The notes: generated by a model from the sequence alone, not told the origin. DNA of 64,000 nucleotides from Acestrorhynchus altus (GCA_034509495.1 CM067512.1:5289959-5353958); one strand, 5' to 3'; positions 37,575 to 48,760 are shown, counted from the stretch's first letter. A program made the numbers and translations.

Positions 37575-37856
37575 CACTGTGCACCCTGCACTAGTGGCAT
37601 TGTGTGATTTAAGGGAAGTCGTGGTTCAGAAATCTCTGAAAGAAAATGATGATAAAAAAAAAACAGAATTGAACAATGAGCACACCCTCATCTTTCTTCT
37701 AAAGGTAAGCGCTTTTCACACTAATTTCTCCCTTCTTTCTCTCTTTTGTCACATGTTCTATCCTCCCTTTGTGGATCTCAGACGACCAAGACGGTGAAGA
37801 AGCAGCCAAAGAAGAAGACCACCACTACTACCAGCAGTACTGCTGAGACACCTTGA
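27224..37856 (+). CDS. reep2: Receptor expression-enhancing protein 2 (ER-shaping REEP family)
   Basis: Eight coding exons join in frame to 810 bases (269 residues; human REEP2 has about 252): 27224-27255, 32403-32475, 34074-34150, 34667-34787, 34886-34999, 35316-35463, 37150-37319, 37782-37856. All introns are GT-AG. The N-terminus MVSWIISRMVVLAFGTLYPA and the hairpin segments YWIVFALFTTAETITDMLLSW and FELKIAFVIWLLSPYTKGSS are the TB2/DP1/HVA22 core. These insert as membrane hairpins that curve ER tubules. VHPTLSNKEKEIDEYI and the AATAAVTAAAKGQGVLSEKLRSFSM segment match REEP1/2, and the lysine-rich tail fits microtubule association in REEP1-4. REEP2 in mammals is neuron-enriched. REEP1-4 share the core, but gene order after kdm3b and tail length favour reep2. 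Intron 1 exceeds 5 kb. Confidence 0.93.
27740..28560. other. Unassigned block with transposon relic in reep2 intron 1
   Basis: No intact gene is seen. At about 28300-28370, GCTGAATGCAATGAAATCC resembles the reverse complement of the MITE family found at 57885-58337. The rest (27740-28290 and 28380-28560) looks unique or too decayed to assign. Confidence 0.4.
28997..29220. repeat. (CA)n tracts with (TA)n end
   Basis: CA runs at about 29004-29033 and 29155-29208, the second followed by a short TA run, in reep2 intron 1. Confidence 0.95.
29590..29965. repeat. Degenerate fish repeat built on AATCTGATTA-type words
   Basis: TTTACATGCA and AATCTGATT/AATCAGATAA words recur many times in both orientations. 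This is typical of a palindromic MITE-like fish repeat in decay. Confidence 0.5.
30566..30622. repeat. (TC)n microsatellite
   Basis: A CT-dinucleotide run with one interruption, in reep2 intron 1. Confidence 0.95.
31055..31400 (+). mobile_element. Tc1-like transposase relic
   Basis: The + strand reads AQLQWCRARLSWSRSEWKQV then SDETRFCLSGDDQN, the region of the second catalytic aspartate of a Tc1/mariner transposase. Later pieces are in other frames (QFVVMHHQF, then LEPLLQAL). It is a dead fragment in reep2 intron 1. Confidence 0.65.
32880..33080. promoter_or_regulatory. Candidate intronic enhancer of reep2
   Basis: A non-repetitive block with an RFX-like GTTGTCATGGAAAC (32912-32925), an AP-1/MARE-like TGACTCA (32953-32959) and a double homeodomain word TAATTAATTA (33063-33072). 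Motifs alone are weak evidence, so this is a candidate only. Confidence 0.3.
34290..34570. repeat. Degenerate AGCAAC-type minisatellite
   Basis: Words such as TTAGCAACACC, CATAGCAACTACC and TACCTGGGA recur with imperfect spacing just upstream of reep2 exon 4. It is a familiar type of fish tandem repeat. Confidence 0.75.
35094..35281. mobile_element. Short palindromic MITE in reep2 intron 5
   Basis: Terminal inverted repeats of about 40 bases: GGGGTCACCAGCCCTGCTCC at the left pairs with the reverse complement of GGAGCAGGGTTGGTCCCC at the right, and the TACTTTCCTACAG / CTGCAGGAAGGTAG parts also pair. It ends about 35 bases before exon 6. Confidence 0.8.
37539..37576. repeat. (TC)n microsatellite in reep2 intron 7
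   Basis: A CT run with one T interruption. Confidence 0.95.
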
Positions 37857-39214
37857 GTCTGCTGAGATCCAGCTGGGGCCACATACACACTCACACGCTC
37901 GCACATACCGTTCATTTGACTGTAAACACAACTACGCTGGCACACACACATACAGACGTGCGCATGTGCACACACACCACACACACACACTTGCACATTG
38001 GCCTTTGTCCGAGCTTCTTGTGTGCAGTCATGCATTTTCAACACCTAGAATATTCAGCCAACTCCTCATCAGACTTAATATCATGTGTACGTGTGTGTTT
38101 GAGTATACGTGTGTTAGGAGGTTGGGGGGTATCTTACTACCCACAACCCTCTACATTCTCTGTAGGCCTTACTGTTAGTTAAAAGTTTGCTGAAGCACTA
38201 GAGCAGTACTTCTCTTCAGTCTTGTTTGTCCATTTGTACACACTATCACTCCTCTGTTTTAGGGCGCTGTGTCTTCCAATCTGAGACTTTTTTAAGCATG
38301 TAGGACACCCACCATGGGACTAGCAGTGAAGAGGGAAAATGAGGCTAAAACAGCAAAATAATCACGTGCTTGCTGCTTAACTTCAGCAGAATTTTGTAGA
38401 GCTGAAGAGCTGTGGTGGGCTTCGGAGCTGCGAGCACAGCTCTGCCCTTTCCATCACCCGCACTTCACACCATACATCATTCATCACTGGTGTGGAAGGA
38501 TTTGCTAGAAGTTGCACACTCAAAGCTCTTGGCATCAATGCAAGCTTTGTCAAGGCTTTTGCTGCAGTTTTCACTTGGTGTCCCTCTTCAGATGGCTAGT
38601 CTGCTGGTCTGTTGGACCTTTGGTCATAATATAGAACCGTTTAAAACGATTATAACCATAAATAAGAGTTATAAAGGCTCACATAGACCTGTGTAGGATG
38701 TAAAGTGGTTTAGCCTGTTTTCTGTGGCTACAACGTGGCATTTTTGCATCTTAGCTAGCAGCCAATTGAAGTGTTCAGTTTACAGGTCTTTCCCAGTATG
38801 GCCTATTTCTTTTAACAGATCCAGTATCTTTATGTTTTAGGGCGAACTTGAAACAGAATTCTGCTGGCTCGTTTTACTTTCCTTACTCACATAGAGTCTT
38901 ATATCAGTTCGCAGCATGTCATGCTACAGTGAGGTTTCCTTACAGACTCCTCTTCTGATTGCATTGGTGTCCATATATATAGTATATACACAGGTTATAA
39001 CAGTAGTCTGGGAAAAGTATAGAAACTAAACACAAATGAAATCTAGTTTGTCCTTGAAAATGAATGCTTGCTGACCTAGTCCAAAGCTTTCCTTACACTG
39101 ACCTTTATTGTTCTGTTTCAAATTGCCAGTTTTCAGGCAATGGGTCATAATTTGTTTTCTTATATATCATATTTTCATAGGACTTTATTGCAACATGCTT
39201 GGACCTACTGGAAA

Positions 39215-39440
39215 GACCCCACACTCTTAATACTATAGAAGAACCACTTTTGGTTTCATAAGTTGGTTCCATCGTTAGAGATGTATGAGCGTGAAGAAAC
39301 CTTTAAAGGTCTGAAGAACCTTTAACATTAAGTAGTTTAATTATTTTTTTTTTATATTCACACTTAAACATGTCTTTTCCAAAAAGTGGTTCTTCATGGA
39401 ACCAAAATGTGGATCTTCTACATCTTGTGGTTCTGTGTGA
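39215..39440. mobile_element. GAAGAACC MITE
   Basis: The left end CTATAGAAGAACCACTTTTGG and the right end CCAAAATGTGGATCTTCTAC plus AAAAAGTGGTTCTTCATGG are inverted versions of one another. It is a short non-autonomous element. Confidence 0.65.
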
Positions 39441-40554
39441 TTTGTGACCTATGGCACTATGGCCCCTGGCAGTCTCTTATTGCGACTACTTGAAACAGCA
39501 TTCAGACTCACTGAAGGTGGGATTATATCAATGCTACTTGAGGAAATGGCCACTAAATGCACATGTAGGATCAGTTGTGCCTCTTAGAAGAGCCTAGAGA
39601 AGTGTAGTGAAGGCTAGGGTACTGATCTAAGACCTGAGCCTCCTGCGTAGATTTTAGCATAGATCAGAGTAATTGAGCCACATTAAGTGTAATTACTACT
39701 TAAGGTGGGCAGGGGATGTCAAACCCCTACACAAATAACACCGAGAACTACAACACCATTGCCATATTCCAGCGTTCTCAAGTTAGTCCTGAGCTGGGGT
39801 CAGTTTTTCTGTCATATTCTGTATGTATGTATGCTGTTGTGGACAGATGAGCTAATCCCAGACCAGGACTCTGAGGTGACCTGAGATGTTTCGGATGCAC
39901 ATTGTATGTAGGAGCTCGGCTGGTCTCTTAGTGAATCTACTGGAAAATGATATAAATGTATATACTATAATATTCTGACTGTACAGAATGAGCTTTGCTT
40001 GCCTTACTCTTTGATGTTCTTTGCTGACTTTAATTTTGAAGTGTTTTTTAGTTTTTCAGTCTTTACTCATCTTTTGCCACTTTTATAGTAGGAAGGGTTG
40101 TAAAGGAAGTGTTGTAAAAATGCTGTTTGTGTGTGCTGGTGGACAGTGTTTTTAATTTTCTTATGTTCTTTGATTTTTTTTTTTTTTTTTTTTTCTTGTG
40201 TTTTATTAGAATGCAGAAAATATTACCAGTCCAAAACACATTGAGTCAGTAGTTGGAGCTGGGAGTGAGGATAATTTATTTAAAATAAAAATTCTTTTTA
40301 ACAGTGTTAAAGTATTGAGTACTGAATTTCTAAAAAACAACTGACGTTTTAAAGAGAAGTCTTTTTAAGTAAATCTTGTGGAATAAAAATATTTGGGCAG
40401 ATTTGAAGGCTAGTTATATAGGGATTTCATTGCCAATGAACTTGACCCAGATGCCGTCAGTCAGTCAAGAAATTTGGGATCTGATGTGTGTCGTAGTTAC
40501 AAGGCTAACATTTGAACAAACTGAATTTAGGCGGTTATTAATTGTGCCTCAATC

Positions 40555-41250
40555 GAGTTCATTTTTCAAGGTGGTAGTAACTTCCCGCAGACGGACTTGC
40601 ACTAGGATGATCGAGCTATAAATACCAGCGGGTGTGCGTCAGGATTCAGTGATATAGAAGATGTGGTATAGTCAGTGTGTGTGGAAAATGGGTTGCAAAG
40701 CAGATGTTAATGATGGGCAGAAAGGAGTGATTGCATTTGGGTGTGCTGAAGGCCTTGGTGTGAAGTTATTAGGTGAATTTTAGGTGCATCGTATGGGTCA
40801 AAAGCAGTGGCACAAATTGCAACCTACAGGAAATTCTCAACAGAACTATGATCAAAGTGTTCGTGGTCTGCAGTTCCCTGAGATGTGTTCTTTCAGAAAT
40901 TGGTTGTGAAGGACTTGCTTTGACTTCTCAAATCATTTCTTGAATGGAAGTGAACTGTTAAATATGCTGTTGGTCCCCGTCCATCAGTTTTGTCTTGACT
41001 TGAAGTTTCCTGTAGACGGAATTCAGCTTCTTTCACACTGTACTGATTGGCGCCCACAAATCTTGGCGATCATTAATGTCTGCTTTGTGACCCATTTACA
41101 CATAATGAGCAAGGCATTCACTGCACCGTGCCACCTCTTCTCAATCTATGAATACCACTGCACACCCCACAGGTATTTATAGGCTAATCATTCTCATGCA
41201 GCACCATCTGCAGGTTCGTGAGGTTACCGCCACCTTAAATGCAGGAGGCA
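40555..41250 (+). mobile_element. Foldback DNA transposon, copy B
   Basis: The left arm starts TCAAGGTGGTAGTAAC, then GAGCTATAAATACCAG and AAAATGGGTTGCAAAGCAG. The right arm repeats the same order in reverse complement (GGTATTTATAGGCTAATC, GGTTACCGCCACCTT). The centre (GTCTGCAGTTCCCTGAG, AGAAATTGGTTGTGAAGG) matches the centre of copy A at 961-1700. No complete transposase is present. Confidence 0.75.
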
Positions 41251-42140
41251 AATCTTTTTTGGTCTGGTGAGGTTATGAATCTTCATTTATTTGCATAAAA
41301 ATCAATTGAAAAGCTTTTCGTAGTTTTAGTATGTGAATGGTCCGTTTTTGTTTTTTGTTTTTTTTATAAATAAATAGACTTTATAAGTAGTTCTGTTTAC
41401 TCAAAACAGCTGGCCCGCCAGTCAGCTGTGTGAAATTTTTTGTTTTTACAGACTGAAGTAAGTCATACAGTGTTCTAAACCACATGATTTTGCCATGGTG
41501 AAGCAATCAGTGGTCCGGATTCATTTTAAGAGGCTCAAGATACTCTTTTAGACACATTTACAAAGATGAGACTGGTGAGCGTCTAAGCCCAGTGTTTGTT
41601 TGCAAGGTTAGCCCGTCATCTCCTGTCCCACACTAAAGAAGCTCACATCAGATACCAAACGACTTGGCAGTTTGACTGCAGTTGAGGTCGGTGACAAAGT
41701 ACACTAATTATATTTTTCACTGAACTGCTCCATTAACTAGACCTCTGACCCCCAACACTGCGGAGTAAAGCTTCATAGCTGTGCTCTAAATGGAACAGAA
41801 GTCTGTCACTGTAGTTTAAGACTTTTACGTTGTGGATTTAAGAAATTATACCATGTTTTGCGATAGACAGTTTAACTGATTGGGATTATTCAGTGCTTAT
41901 GCATGTGTTATGAAGCCCCTATGGAGCCACCCTTCATAAAGTGTTGCCTTTTTTTTTTATTTATAGAAGCTACACGTGAAAGAACAAACAGAATATTCAT
42001 TCTTTTCTTCCTCTTTTTTAATTGTGTGGTTTATGCCAACAAGCTTGACTTGAAATTGAAGTTTTTGAGTTTGACATGATTGCACTCAAGGTCGAGACGG
42101 TACATGTAATCAGCATCACAGCCTCTCCAGTATCGTCATG

Positions 42141-42190
42141 CCTTTTTTTTTTTTTTTTTTTCTTCTTTTTTTTAAAAATATATATATATT
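42141..42190. repeat. Poly-T and (TA)n tract
   Basis: A T run of about 18 bases, a second T run, then A-rich and TATATATA sequence. Confidence 0.9.
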
Positions 42191-42889
42191 TGTTTACATT
42201 TGAGGATATGTTCTGCTGTGTGTTTGAGATCAGTATTATTGTGCATAGGACTTTAAATTGTGAGAGAATATTCAGCACTACTATATCATTTGTGCCAATT
42301 GTGAATACTCCACTGTTCTAGAGAATGAGGAGGAAATCGTGACGTCAGAGGACTTCAGTACTGACTGACCTACAAACGCTGCAAAATAAATACAATTACT
42401 GCACTCCTGTCTCGGCCTCCTTTTTATAGATGTCTGCTTACCTCTGGTTCAAATTAAGGGTATTGATCATGAGTTTGTCTCCCTCTGCATCAGCATCTCT
42501 GATGTCTAGCACCCAGCTCATCCCAGAGATATTGGATGGAGCTCCATCCCTCCTGCCAGGGACACCCTGTCCTGCACAGTTTGAGGCAATACTGTTTCTG
42601 GAGTGCCAGAGTCCTGCACAGCTTTGTGCTCCTGCTCAAGCACACCTGATCCTAATCACCTGTTCATTACCAGGTTTAGTAACTCTGTGAGCAGGGAAAC
42701 CAGCAAATCATCTTATTAACAATCCCTTCTTGGATGTACGCTAGTGTTTTACAGGAGGAACACACTTGTTGCTGTAACAGACACTGGGGATTAAGCATGG
42801 TGACCTCAGGTCCATATGTTGCTTCTCCAGAGCATTGTTGCAGAAGAGCAGTTATACTCAGGATGTCTGGATATTTTTGATCAGGGGTT

Positions 42890-43520
42890 CTCATACTATT
42901 GCATCTATTGACCCACCTGTTTATAACTAGAAAGCAAAATGGCCCACGCGAAAACAAGGCTTTTATTTATTTATTTTGTTTATATTTTATTTTTCATGTA
43001 CTGCCTGAACAGTAGCTTCAAAGACATTTCATGTCTTCATGAAAACATCTGTCCCAAACATGTAAGATGCATTGATATCAGACACGTCCAGTTGCACAGT
43101 GTGCACAGCTTTAATTCTGTCTAAAGCTGTCTCTATGTCAGCTGTCTATATGTCAGACCCCATATCAGCAATTTGTCTAATTATGGCTTCATTTATATAG
43201 TCTGAGCTGCATTTGCCAAAAAAAAGTTCTGCCTCCATGCATTCTTTCACCGCTCTACACCTCTGGTTTGCTAATTGCCTGCATTAGATGAATGAAACTG
43301 ATACTATTTAATTTGCTGTGTGGCACTTTCCTGATTGTTGTGCAGATTTGTGCATTTCTACTAATGCTTATAATTTAGAAGTAGAACTTTGATTTTCACT
43401 AAATATTTTTTTTTCATGTGAACTCAAGGACTACTGCCTACTGATTGCCTGGGGGACCACTAAAGAGTTCTTCATGGCCCACACTGGTGGTCCCCTGCTC
43501 GCAGGTTGAGAAACCCTACT
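42890..43520. mobile_element. hAT-like non-autonomous element
   Basis: The left end reads CAGGGGTTCTCATAC and the right end GGTTGAGAAACCCT, an inverted hAT-style CAGGGGTTCTCAA terminus. GACCCACC/GGCCCA at the left echoes GGGGGACCACTAAAG and GGCCCAC at the right. No transposase frame remains inside. Confidence 0.6.
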
Positions 43521-43984
43521 TTTGAACATGTAGGTCAGGGGTAGGCTGTCCTGCTCCTGGAGAATCAGACTCCTGCTCTCCAGGACCAAGGTTCAAGATT
43601 AATGTGCTTTTCTTTTATATAACTTGTGTTGTTATATAATTGTGTTATATATTGTGTAATAAATGTTACAGGAAAAGTTTTTTCTTTTTAATTGATGGAT
43701 TCCTTCAAAGGTTACGTGCAATACCCTGTTCTGCCACATGATGTCGGTGTTGACCAATGTATTTTGTACCAATGGTTGAGCCATAACTTCCATGGGAATA
43801 TCTTGAAGCCACTTCATGGATTAAATTGCAGTGATTACAGTGATTTACCACTGGAATTTCTTTTTTAGCTTGGAATTAGTTTTATTATTAATTTTGGTTG
43901 GTTAGATTATGAACTGCAGTTTTCTAATAGTACTCAATTCTCAATTAAACTGAGATCAATCAGATTTTCTTGCATTATGTCTTT

Positions 43985-44110
43985 GTAGTTTGAGTTTTAA
44001 AAGGTGCCCAGTCCCTGCTGAACACCATCACCTCATAAAGCTGCCACCCCCATGCTTCACAGATGGAATGGACATCTATGTGCTATGTCACACATACGGT
44101 ATGTAATTTT
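43985..44110 (-). mobile_element. Tc1-like fragment
   Basis: Contains CTGCCACCCCCATGCTTCAC, a familiar landmark of fish Tc1-like transposase genes read in reverse. Only a small piece remains. Confidence 0.45.
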
Positions 44111-44194
44111 TATTTGCATCTTATCCTTGTCCTGCGTTATAGATTGGTTTCATACAGGCCAATTGTATGAGCTCTTTGTATGCTTTTGTTGAAC

Positions 44195-44425
44195 TGTTCC
44201 TACTGTCCAGGGACAAAACCTCTACTAGATGTCAGAACATTGCTGTGAGGATTTGATTGTATTCAGTGATGAGCATTAGTGAGGTCAGGAAGTTGACAAC
44301 CACCCATTCTCATCCCTAATTCATCCTGAAAGTGCTAAATGGAGCTCCATCACTGAAGAGAACATAGTTCCACCGCTTCACAGCTCAATAGTGGGGGTCT
44401 TTTAGTGTAATCCGGCTCCTCTACC
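44195..44425 (+). mobile_element. Partial copy of CACTATATGGAC MITE family
   Basis: CTACTAGATGTCAGAACATTG, GATTTGATTGTATTCAGTG and GGAGCTCCATCACTGAAGAG follow the order of the complete copy at 57885-58337. Both ends are missing. Confidence 0.75.
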
Positions 44426-45069
44426 GTTCTTGATCCCGTATGAAGCAACATGTTTTCGTCTTATAGATTTCCACTTTATTCAGTGATGGAAGTTTGTGAC
44501 TTTTCTTTAATGCTAGCTCAGGCCTACTTAAAAATCCCCTCATTGATTTTACATTTGCATGTGGATGTGGATGTGGATGAGCATGTGGTGTATCAGGTGC
44601 ACATCAGAGTGTGTGTGGTCCAGGCTGATTGCATAAGGCTCTGCAGTGGCTGAATCTCATTACTGCTGCAGTCCTGGTCTGCAGTGAAGGGGTTTATGTG
44701 TGTGTCCCAACTCAACAGAGTAACACATAGGGGGGGAATCCCTGGGTTTGCCCATTACTTCATTACTTGCATCTCTCATCCACCTCTCTCCTACGCTGGG
44801 ACTATGAATGTGAGGGTGTCCTGTGGCACTCGCTCACTCTCTCTCAGGTCTATCAGGGGACAGACCTTGTTACACAACCTTGTGTGTGTACGGATGTGTG
44901 TGTTAATGATGGTGAGGGTCTATGTGTGTTAGGGCATGCTCACAGCTCTCATCTGGGTAACAAATGAATTAAAAACAGTAGTTCTTTTAGCTGGTTGTTG
45001 TTGGAGTTCAGATAAATGCTAGACCTGGCATTTTTTGGGCTACTTTCACTAATTTATCCTGGTGAATTC

Positions 45070-45480
45070 ACACTGAGGAGTGCTCAGTGCACTCCAGCCC
45101 TATCCATACTTTGTGCAATGTACCAGCTCCACTGACAGCAGAACAGCCCCAGAGCATGATGCAAGCACCATCATGCATAACAGTTGGTACAGTGTTCCTG
45201 GGGTTTTATTCCTCATCTTTATTTCTCCAGTCATTGTGGCTACTTGATCACCAAACTGCCCTCCAGAAGGCTTTTTCTTAGTCCATGTGTTTCAAATTCA
45301 AACATTAGTTGAGCTTAAAGGGGCTTCGTTCTTGATTAGCAGCCTCTTAGTCCATTGCCGTGTAAAGCTTGCTTCACTGTAGATGGTCATGTTGGTGGGA
45401 TTTTGCTTCCTGGTTTGTTCCTAACCATCTGAACCACTTTTCTAGGTCTTGGCGAAGTGATTGTTTGAACTTATGATCTT
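45070..45480 (-). mobile_element. Tc1-like transposase relic
   Basis: The + strand shows CCCCAGAGCATGATGCAAGC, CTGCCCTCCAGAAGGC, then CTTCACTGTAGATGGTCATG and CTTATGATCTTGAAATC. These are landmarks of a reversed Tc1-like transposase gene with many lesions. Confidence 0.6.
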
Positions 45481-46369
45481 GAAATCTTCAAAGGGCGGAC
45501 CAATAGAAATGCTCTAAAATGTCCTCCTTTAGAATCGCACCTTTTGTGTGAAAGGACTGTAGTAGGAGCAGTCAGTCGGAAAACTGAATTTTGTCTGTAC
45601 TTTTGGAACCCCAAAGCTCTTTTTCTTGTGTCATGCTGCAGGGGACCACCAGGGGGCCTTATAAGATCATAAAAGATGCTGCTGCCAGAAGGGCAGCACA
45701 GCACTGACTCAATGCATGTAAACACTTCAGCTCATGCTTTGATTATACTTGTTAGCTTTGCTTCATATCACTGCAGCCAGACACATGAAAAGTTCCCTTC
45801 AATTATTAAGACTTTTCCATCACGGATCCTGATGCTCTCTGTCGTCACCTGTGCACATGGGAGTTGTTTCTATGGTGCCACTTGTTTTGCTGAATGAAAG
45901 GGCCACACTAACTGCATGTGCTTATGGAAACTATGTATCCTAGCCTGTATGTCTTTAATTGAAGCTCTGTTGACTTAATCAGGCTCGTTTTCTCTAATAC
46001 CTTGTTTCTCCTTATTGCTCCATGTTGACAAGATTTGAGTCAGAGTGTTTGACTTTACATTTATTACAATGGATCAATAGAAATGCTTCAAAATAACTTG
46101 GAACAAAACATTTTCCATAAAACGTTATTCCTTGATAAGTTGCTTTTTTTGGAGATACGTGGTTTTGCATGATGTTTCATTTTGTAATAATGATTCACTT
46201 GGTTTAGAAGAAGATCCTGGACAATGTTTCAAGAGGAGGACAAACCGTACATTAAGGTTAACTGACTCTTAAGCCTCAAACCTCTCCAGTACTATTTTAA
46301 TATGTTGTATAAACCAAGCAGGATACTTTATTTATGATTAAAAACAGACAAAATCTCTCTAATCTTAAA

Positions 46370-46740
46370 ACTATAGGTTCAGCCATACGCTGAAGATTCA
46401 AGATCTTATCACACCAAGCCAGAGAAATAATGACTGGACCTTTGCTTCTCCAAACATATCTCTGGCCTTTGTGGCCAACCAGCTCTCTCATGTCTCAAAG
46501 TCACATCTGACCATAAAACTGACCTCCAGAAGGTTTTTCCTTTGTCCATGTGGTTAAGCTGCAAACCTCTGCCATGTTTGAAGGTGTTGATGTTGGAGCT
46601 GAACCTTCATCGCTACTGGTGTGCCAGTAGCTTAAGCCTTGATAATTCCTAAGTGGTTGCTGACTGTCTGAACCAGTTTGAGAGTCAAACTCACCTCGAA
46701 TAAGCATGTAATGATTACTGTTTCATTATTTCCAGTTGAA
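46370..46740 (-). mobile_element. Second Tc1-like transposase relic
   Basis: TCACATCTGACCATAAAACTG, CCTCCAGAAGG and GTCCATGTGG in this order are typical of the same kind of reversed transposase gene as at 45070-45480. Stops throughout. Confidence 0.5.
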
Positions 46741-47164
46741 GCATTTCTTTGACCCCCTCCGCAACTCCACTACTCCACTACCCATAGCTGGGCATATATA
46801 CAACCATCAGGAACTTCTTTAAAGGAATGCTTAAAAGCATCTGCCCATTGACTTCTATTATAAGTACATACTGGTTCAACAAGTTTTCTGAAGTTGAAAA
46901 CTGCTAGAGTGCTCCTTTAACCTTTCAAAATCCAAGAGCCTGTGTGTTGCCCACACTTAACTTACATCCCCTGTGGGATGGTTAAGCTGTTTCCTCTCCA
47001 TTGAGATGCTCCATTTAATTTATTTAGAACTAGGCTTATATGTCCAAATATTTGCTGCTGACCCAGCATGTCTTCTGAAACCAAAGGTGTTCTTAGGGTG
47101 CCTGCCCTACCTACTGGGAGTTATTTCTGGATACCTTTAGAAACAACTTTATAATTCAAATGGA

Positions 47165-47410
47165 CTGCTGTCTATATACTTTTAGTCACAGTCTGATAGT
47201 TAGGACTGGTGTCTGGATTTTTTTTAGTAACAGTCTGATAGTTAGAACTGGTGTCTGGATACTTTTAGTAACAGTCTGATAGTTATAACTGGTGTCTGGA
47301 TATTTTAGTAACAGTCTGATAGTTAGAACTGGTGTCTATATACTTTTAGTAACAGTATGATAGTTAGAACTGGTGTCCAGATATTTTTGGTAATAGCTTT
47401 ATAGTAGTAT
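47165..47410. repeat. Minisatellite, about 43-bp unit, about 5 copies
   Basis: The unit contains TTTTAGTAACAGTCTGATAG, then TTAGAACTGGTGTCTGGATA. Successive copies start near 47180, 47223, 47266, 47308 and 47348 with small changes. Confidence 0.9.
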
Positions 47411-47547
47411 AATAGTTATGCTGGACATGGCTGGACTATAATGCTGCAGTGTCCATGGCTTAAAAACACAATTCCTGAGCCACAAAGTAGGATTTTAACC
47501 TAGATGGCTCTTGACACTTCTGCCATGGCCAAAGGCTCACTTGCATT

Positions 47548-47567
47548 CACACACACACTCACACACA

Positions 47568-47650
<83 letters not shown>

Positions 47651-47660
47651 ACACACAGGT
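47548..47660. repeat. (AC)n microsatellite
   Basis: A long AC run with a few CTC and AT interruptions at its edges. Confidence 0.98.
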
Positions 47661-47849
47661 GGCCACAGTGAATCTTTCTCAGAGGAGAATAAACCTGGTG
47701 GTCTTTAACGGTTTTACTTGCTTTTTTCTCACTGCCCCAGAGGGGGACTGTGTTTGGGGTGTCATTTTAGACTCTCTGAGAGTGTAGGAGTGTATGTGTG
47801 CTGGGAAGCTCCATTGCAGATATCTCTTCTTTGACACAGTGACTCAGTT

Positions 47850-47852
<3 letters not shown>

Positions 47853-47911
<59 letters not shown>
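47853..47911. repeat. (GA)n microsatellite
   Basis: An uninterrupted GA run directly beside the truncated end of the MITE at 47934-48366. Confidence 0.98.
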
Positions 47912-47914
<3 letters not shown>

Positions 47915-47933
47915 TAGTAACTCCAGAAACCAG

Positions 47934-48366
47934 TAAAAGTTGCACCCATTGACACAGATGTGCAAATGCACACACACTGCTTGTTGAGTCCCTGGAGAAA
48001 AGTACTGCCAATAGAATAGGACAGCAGTCAAACATGAACCCAATGCCAGGCATGGACTGGAGGTGTATAAGACCCCCAGCAATGAGTTGTGGAGCAGTGG
48101 TGCTGTGATCTTTGGAATGATGGACCTCCATCCAGTACTTTTGGGATGAGTTGAGGAGTTGGGGATGAGGTGGGTTGGTGATCATCCAACATCCTCACTT
48201 CTCTAAAATTCTTGTCCTCACAGCAAAGTTCCTAATTCTAGTAGAACGTCTTCATTGGACAGTAGAGACAGTTACTCCAACAAAAGCAGAATAAACTCTT
48301 TTCGACCCCTTTTTGGAAGAAACGATAAATGAGCACATGTCCCAATTCTTTTGTCCATATAGTGTC
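47934..48366 (-). mobile_element. CACTATATGGAC-family MITE, reversed, one end lost
   Basis: The + strand reads CACCCATTGACACAGATGTG near 47943, then CAATAGAATAGGACAGC, and ends in TTTTGTCCATATAGTG at about 48350-48365, the reverse of the left terminus of the copy at 57885. The other terminus is missing next to the (GA)n run. Confidence 0.8.
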
Positions 48367-48459
48367 TGTCTAAAGAGTATGGAAGTGTTGTTCCCATAAA
48401 CACAGTGCAGTTTATATAAAATATAAGGAATTTAGGATTAAGATAATGTCATGTTTCCA

Positions 48460-48760
48460 CTGCAGAAGTTTCGTCTCCAGTGCCAGCGATCTCTCCACGT
48501 GTGTCGCGTCCAAGACACACGCTGGTTTGTTTGCGACTTGTCCAATCCTGTTTGATGCTTTGTTTGTGTCTCTTTTCATCCCTCTCTCAGTCTCTCCTCC
48601 TCCCCTCCATTCTTCTCCCTTGGTCACCATAGCAACGCTCTGCGAGATTGTGTGGGGCCTCTTGCAGGTGACACAATGCGGGCTAATTACTGGCACTTAG
48701 CTTAGTGCTAATTAGAGTGAGCCGGGCTAATGGGGGGGTCAAGTGGACCCGCTGATCCCT
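48460..48760. promoter_or_regulatory. Candidate enhancer with X-box and homeodomain cluster
   Basis: A non-repetitive stretch amid microsatellites. It carries CACGTG (48496-48501), a perfect X-box GTCACCATAGCAAC (48623-48636), two TAATTA sites (48684-48689, 48709-48714) and a nearby CTAATGG. The X-box matches GTNRCC-N2-RGYAAC for RFX factors. No coding potential was seen. Confidence 0.35.

Larger units (their letters stand above)
37857..42390 (+). other. reep2: Possible long reep2 3' UTR or 3' flank
   Basis: No coding exon follows the TGA at 37854-37856. Possible poly(A) signals lie at about 40285 (AATAAA in an A-rich stretch) and about 42384 (AATAAA followed by GT/T-rich sequence). The interval holds CA-rich sequence at 37880-37995, a GAAGAACC MITE and foldback copy B. 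Which signal is used is unknown. Confidence 0.4.

Noticed and set aside
47165..47410. Regularly spaced repeat resembling a CRISPR array
   Set aside because: The units are contiguous tandem copies without unique spacers, in vertebrate DNA.
47511..47708. ORFs made of HTHTHT, VCVCVC, SLSLSL or REREREREER repeats (here and in many other microsatellites)
   Set aside because: These are translations of AC/GT/CT/GA dinucleotide runs and have no coding evidence.
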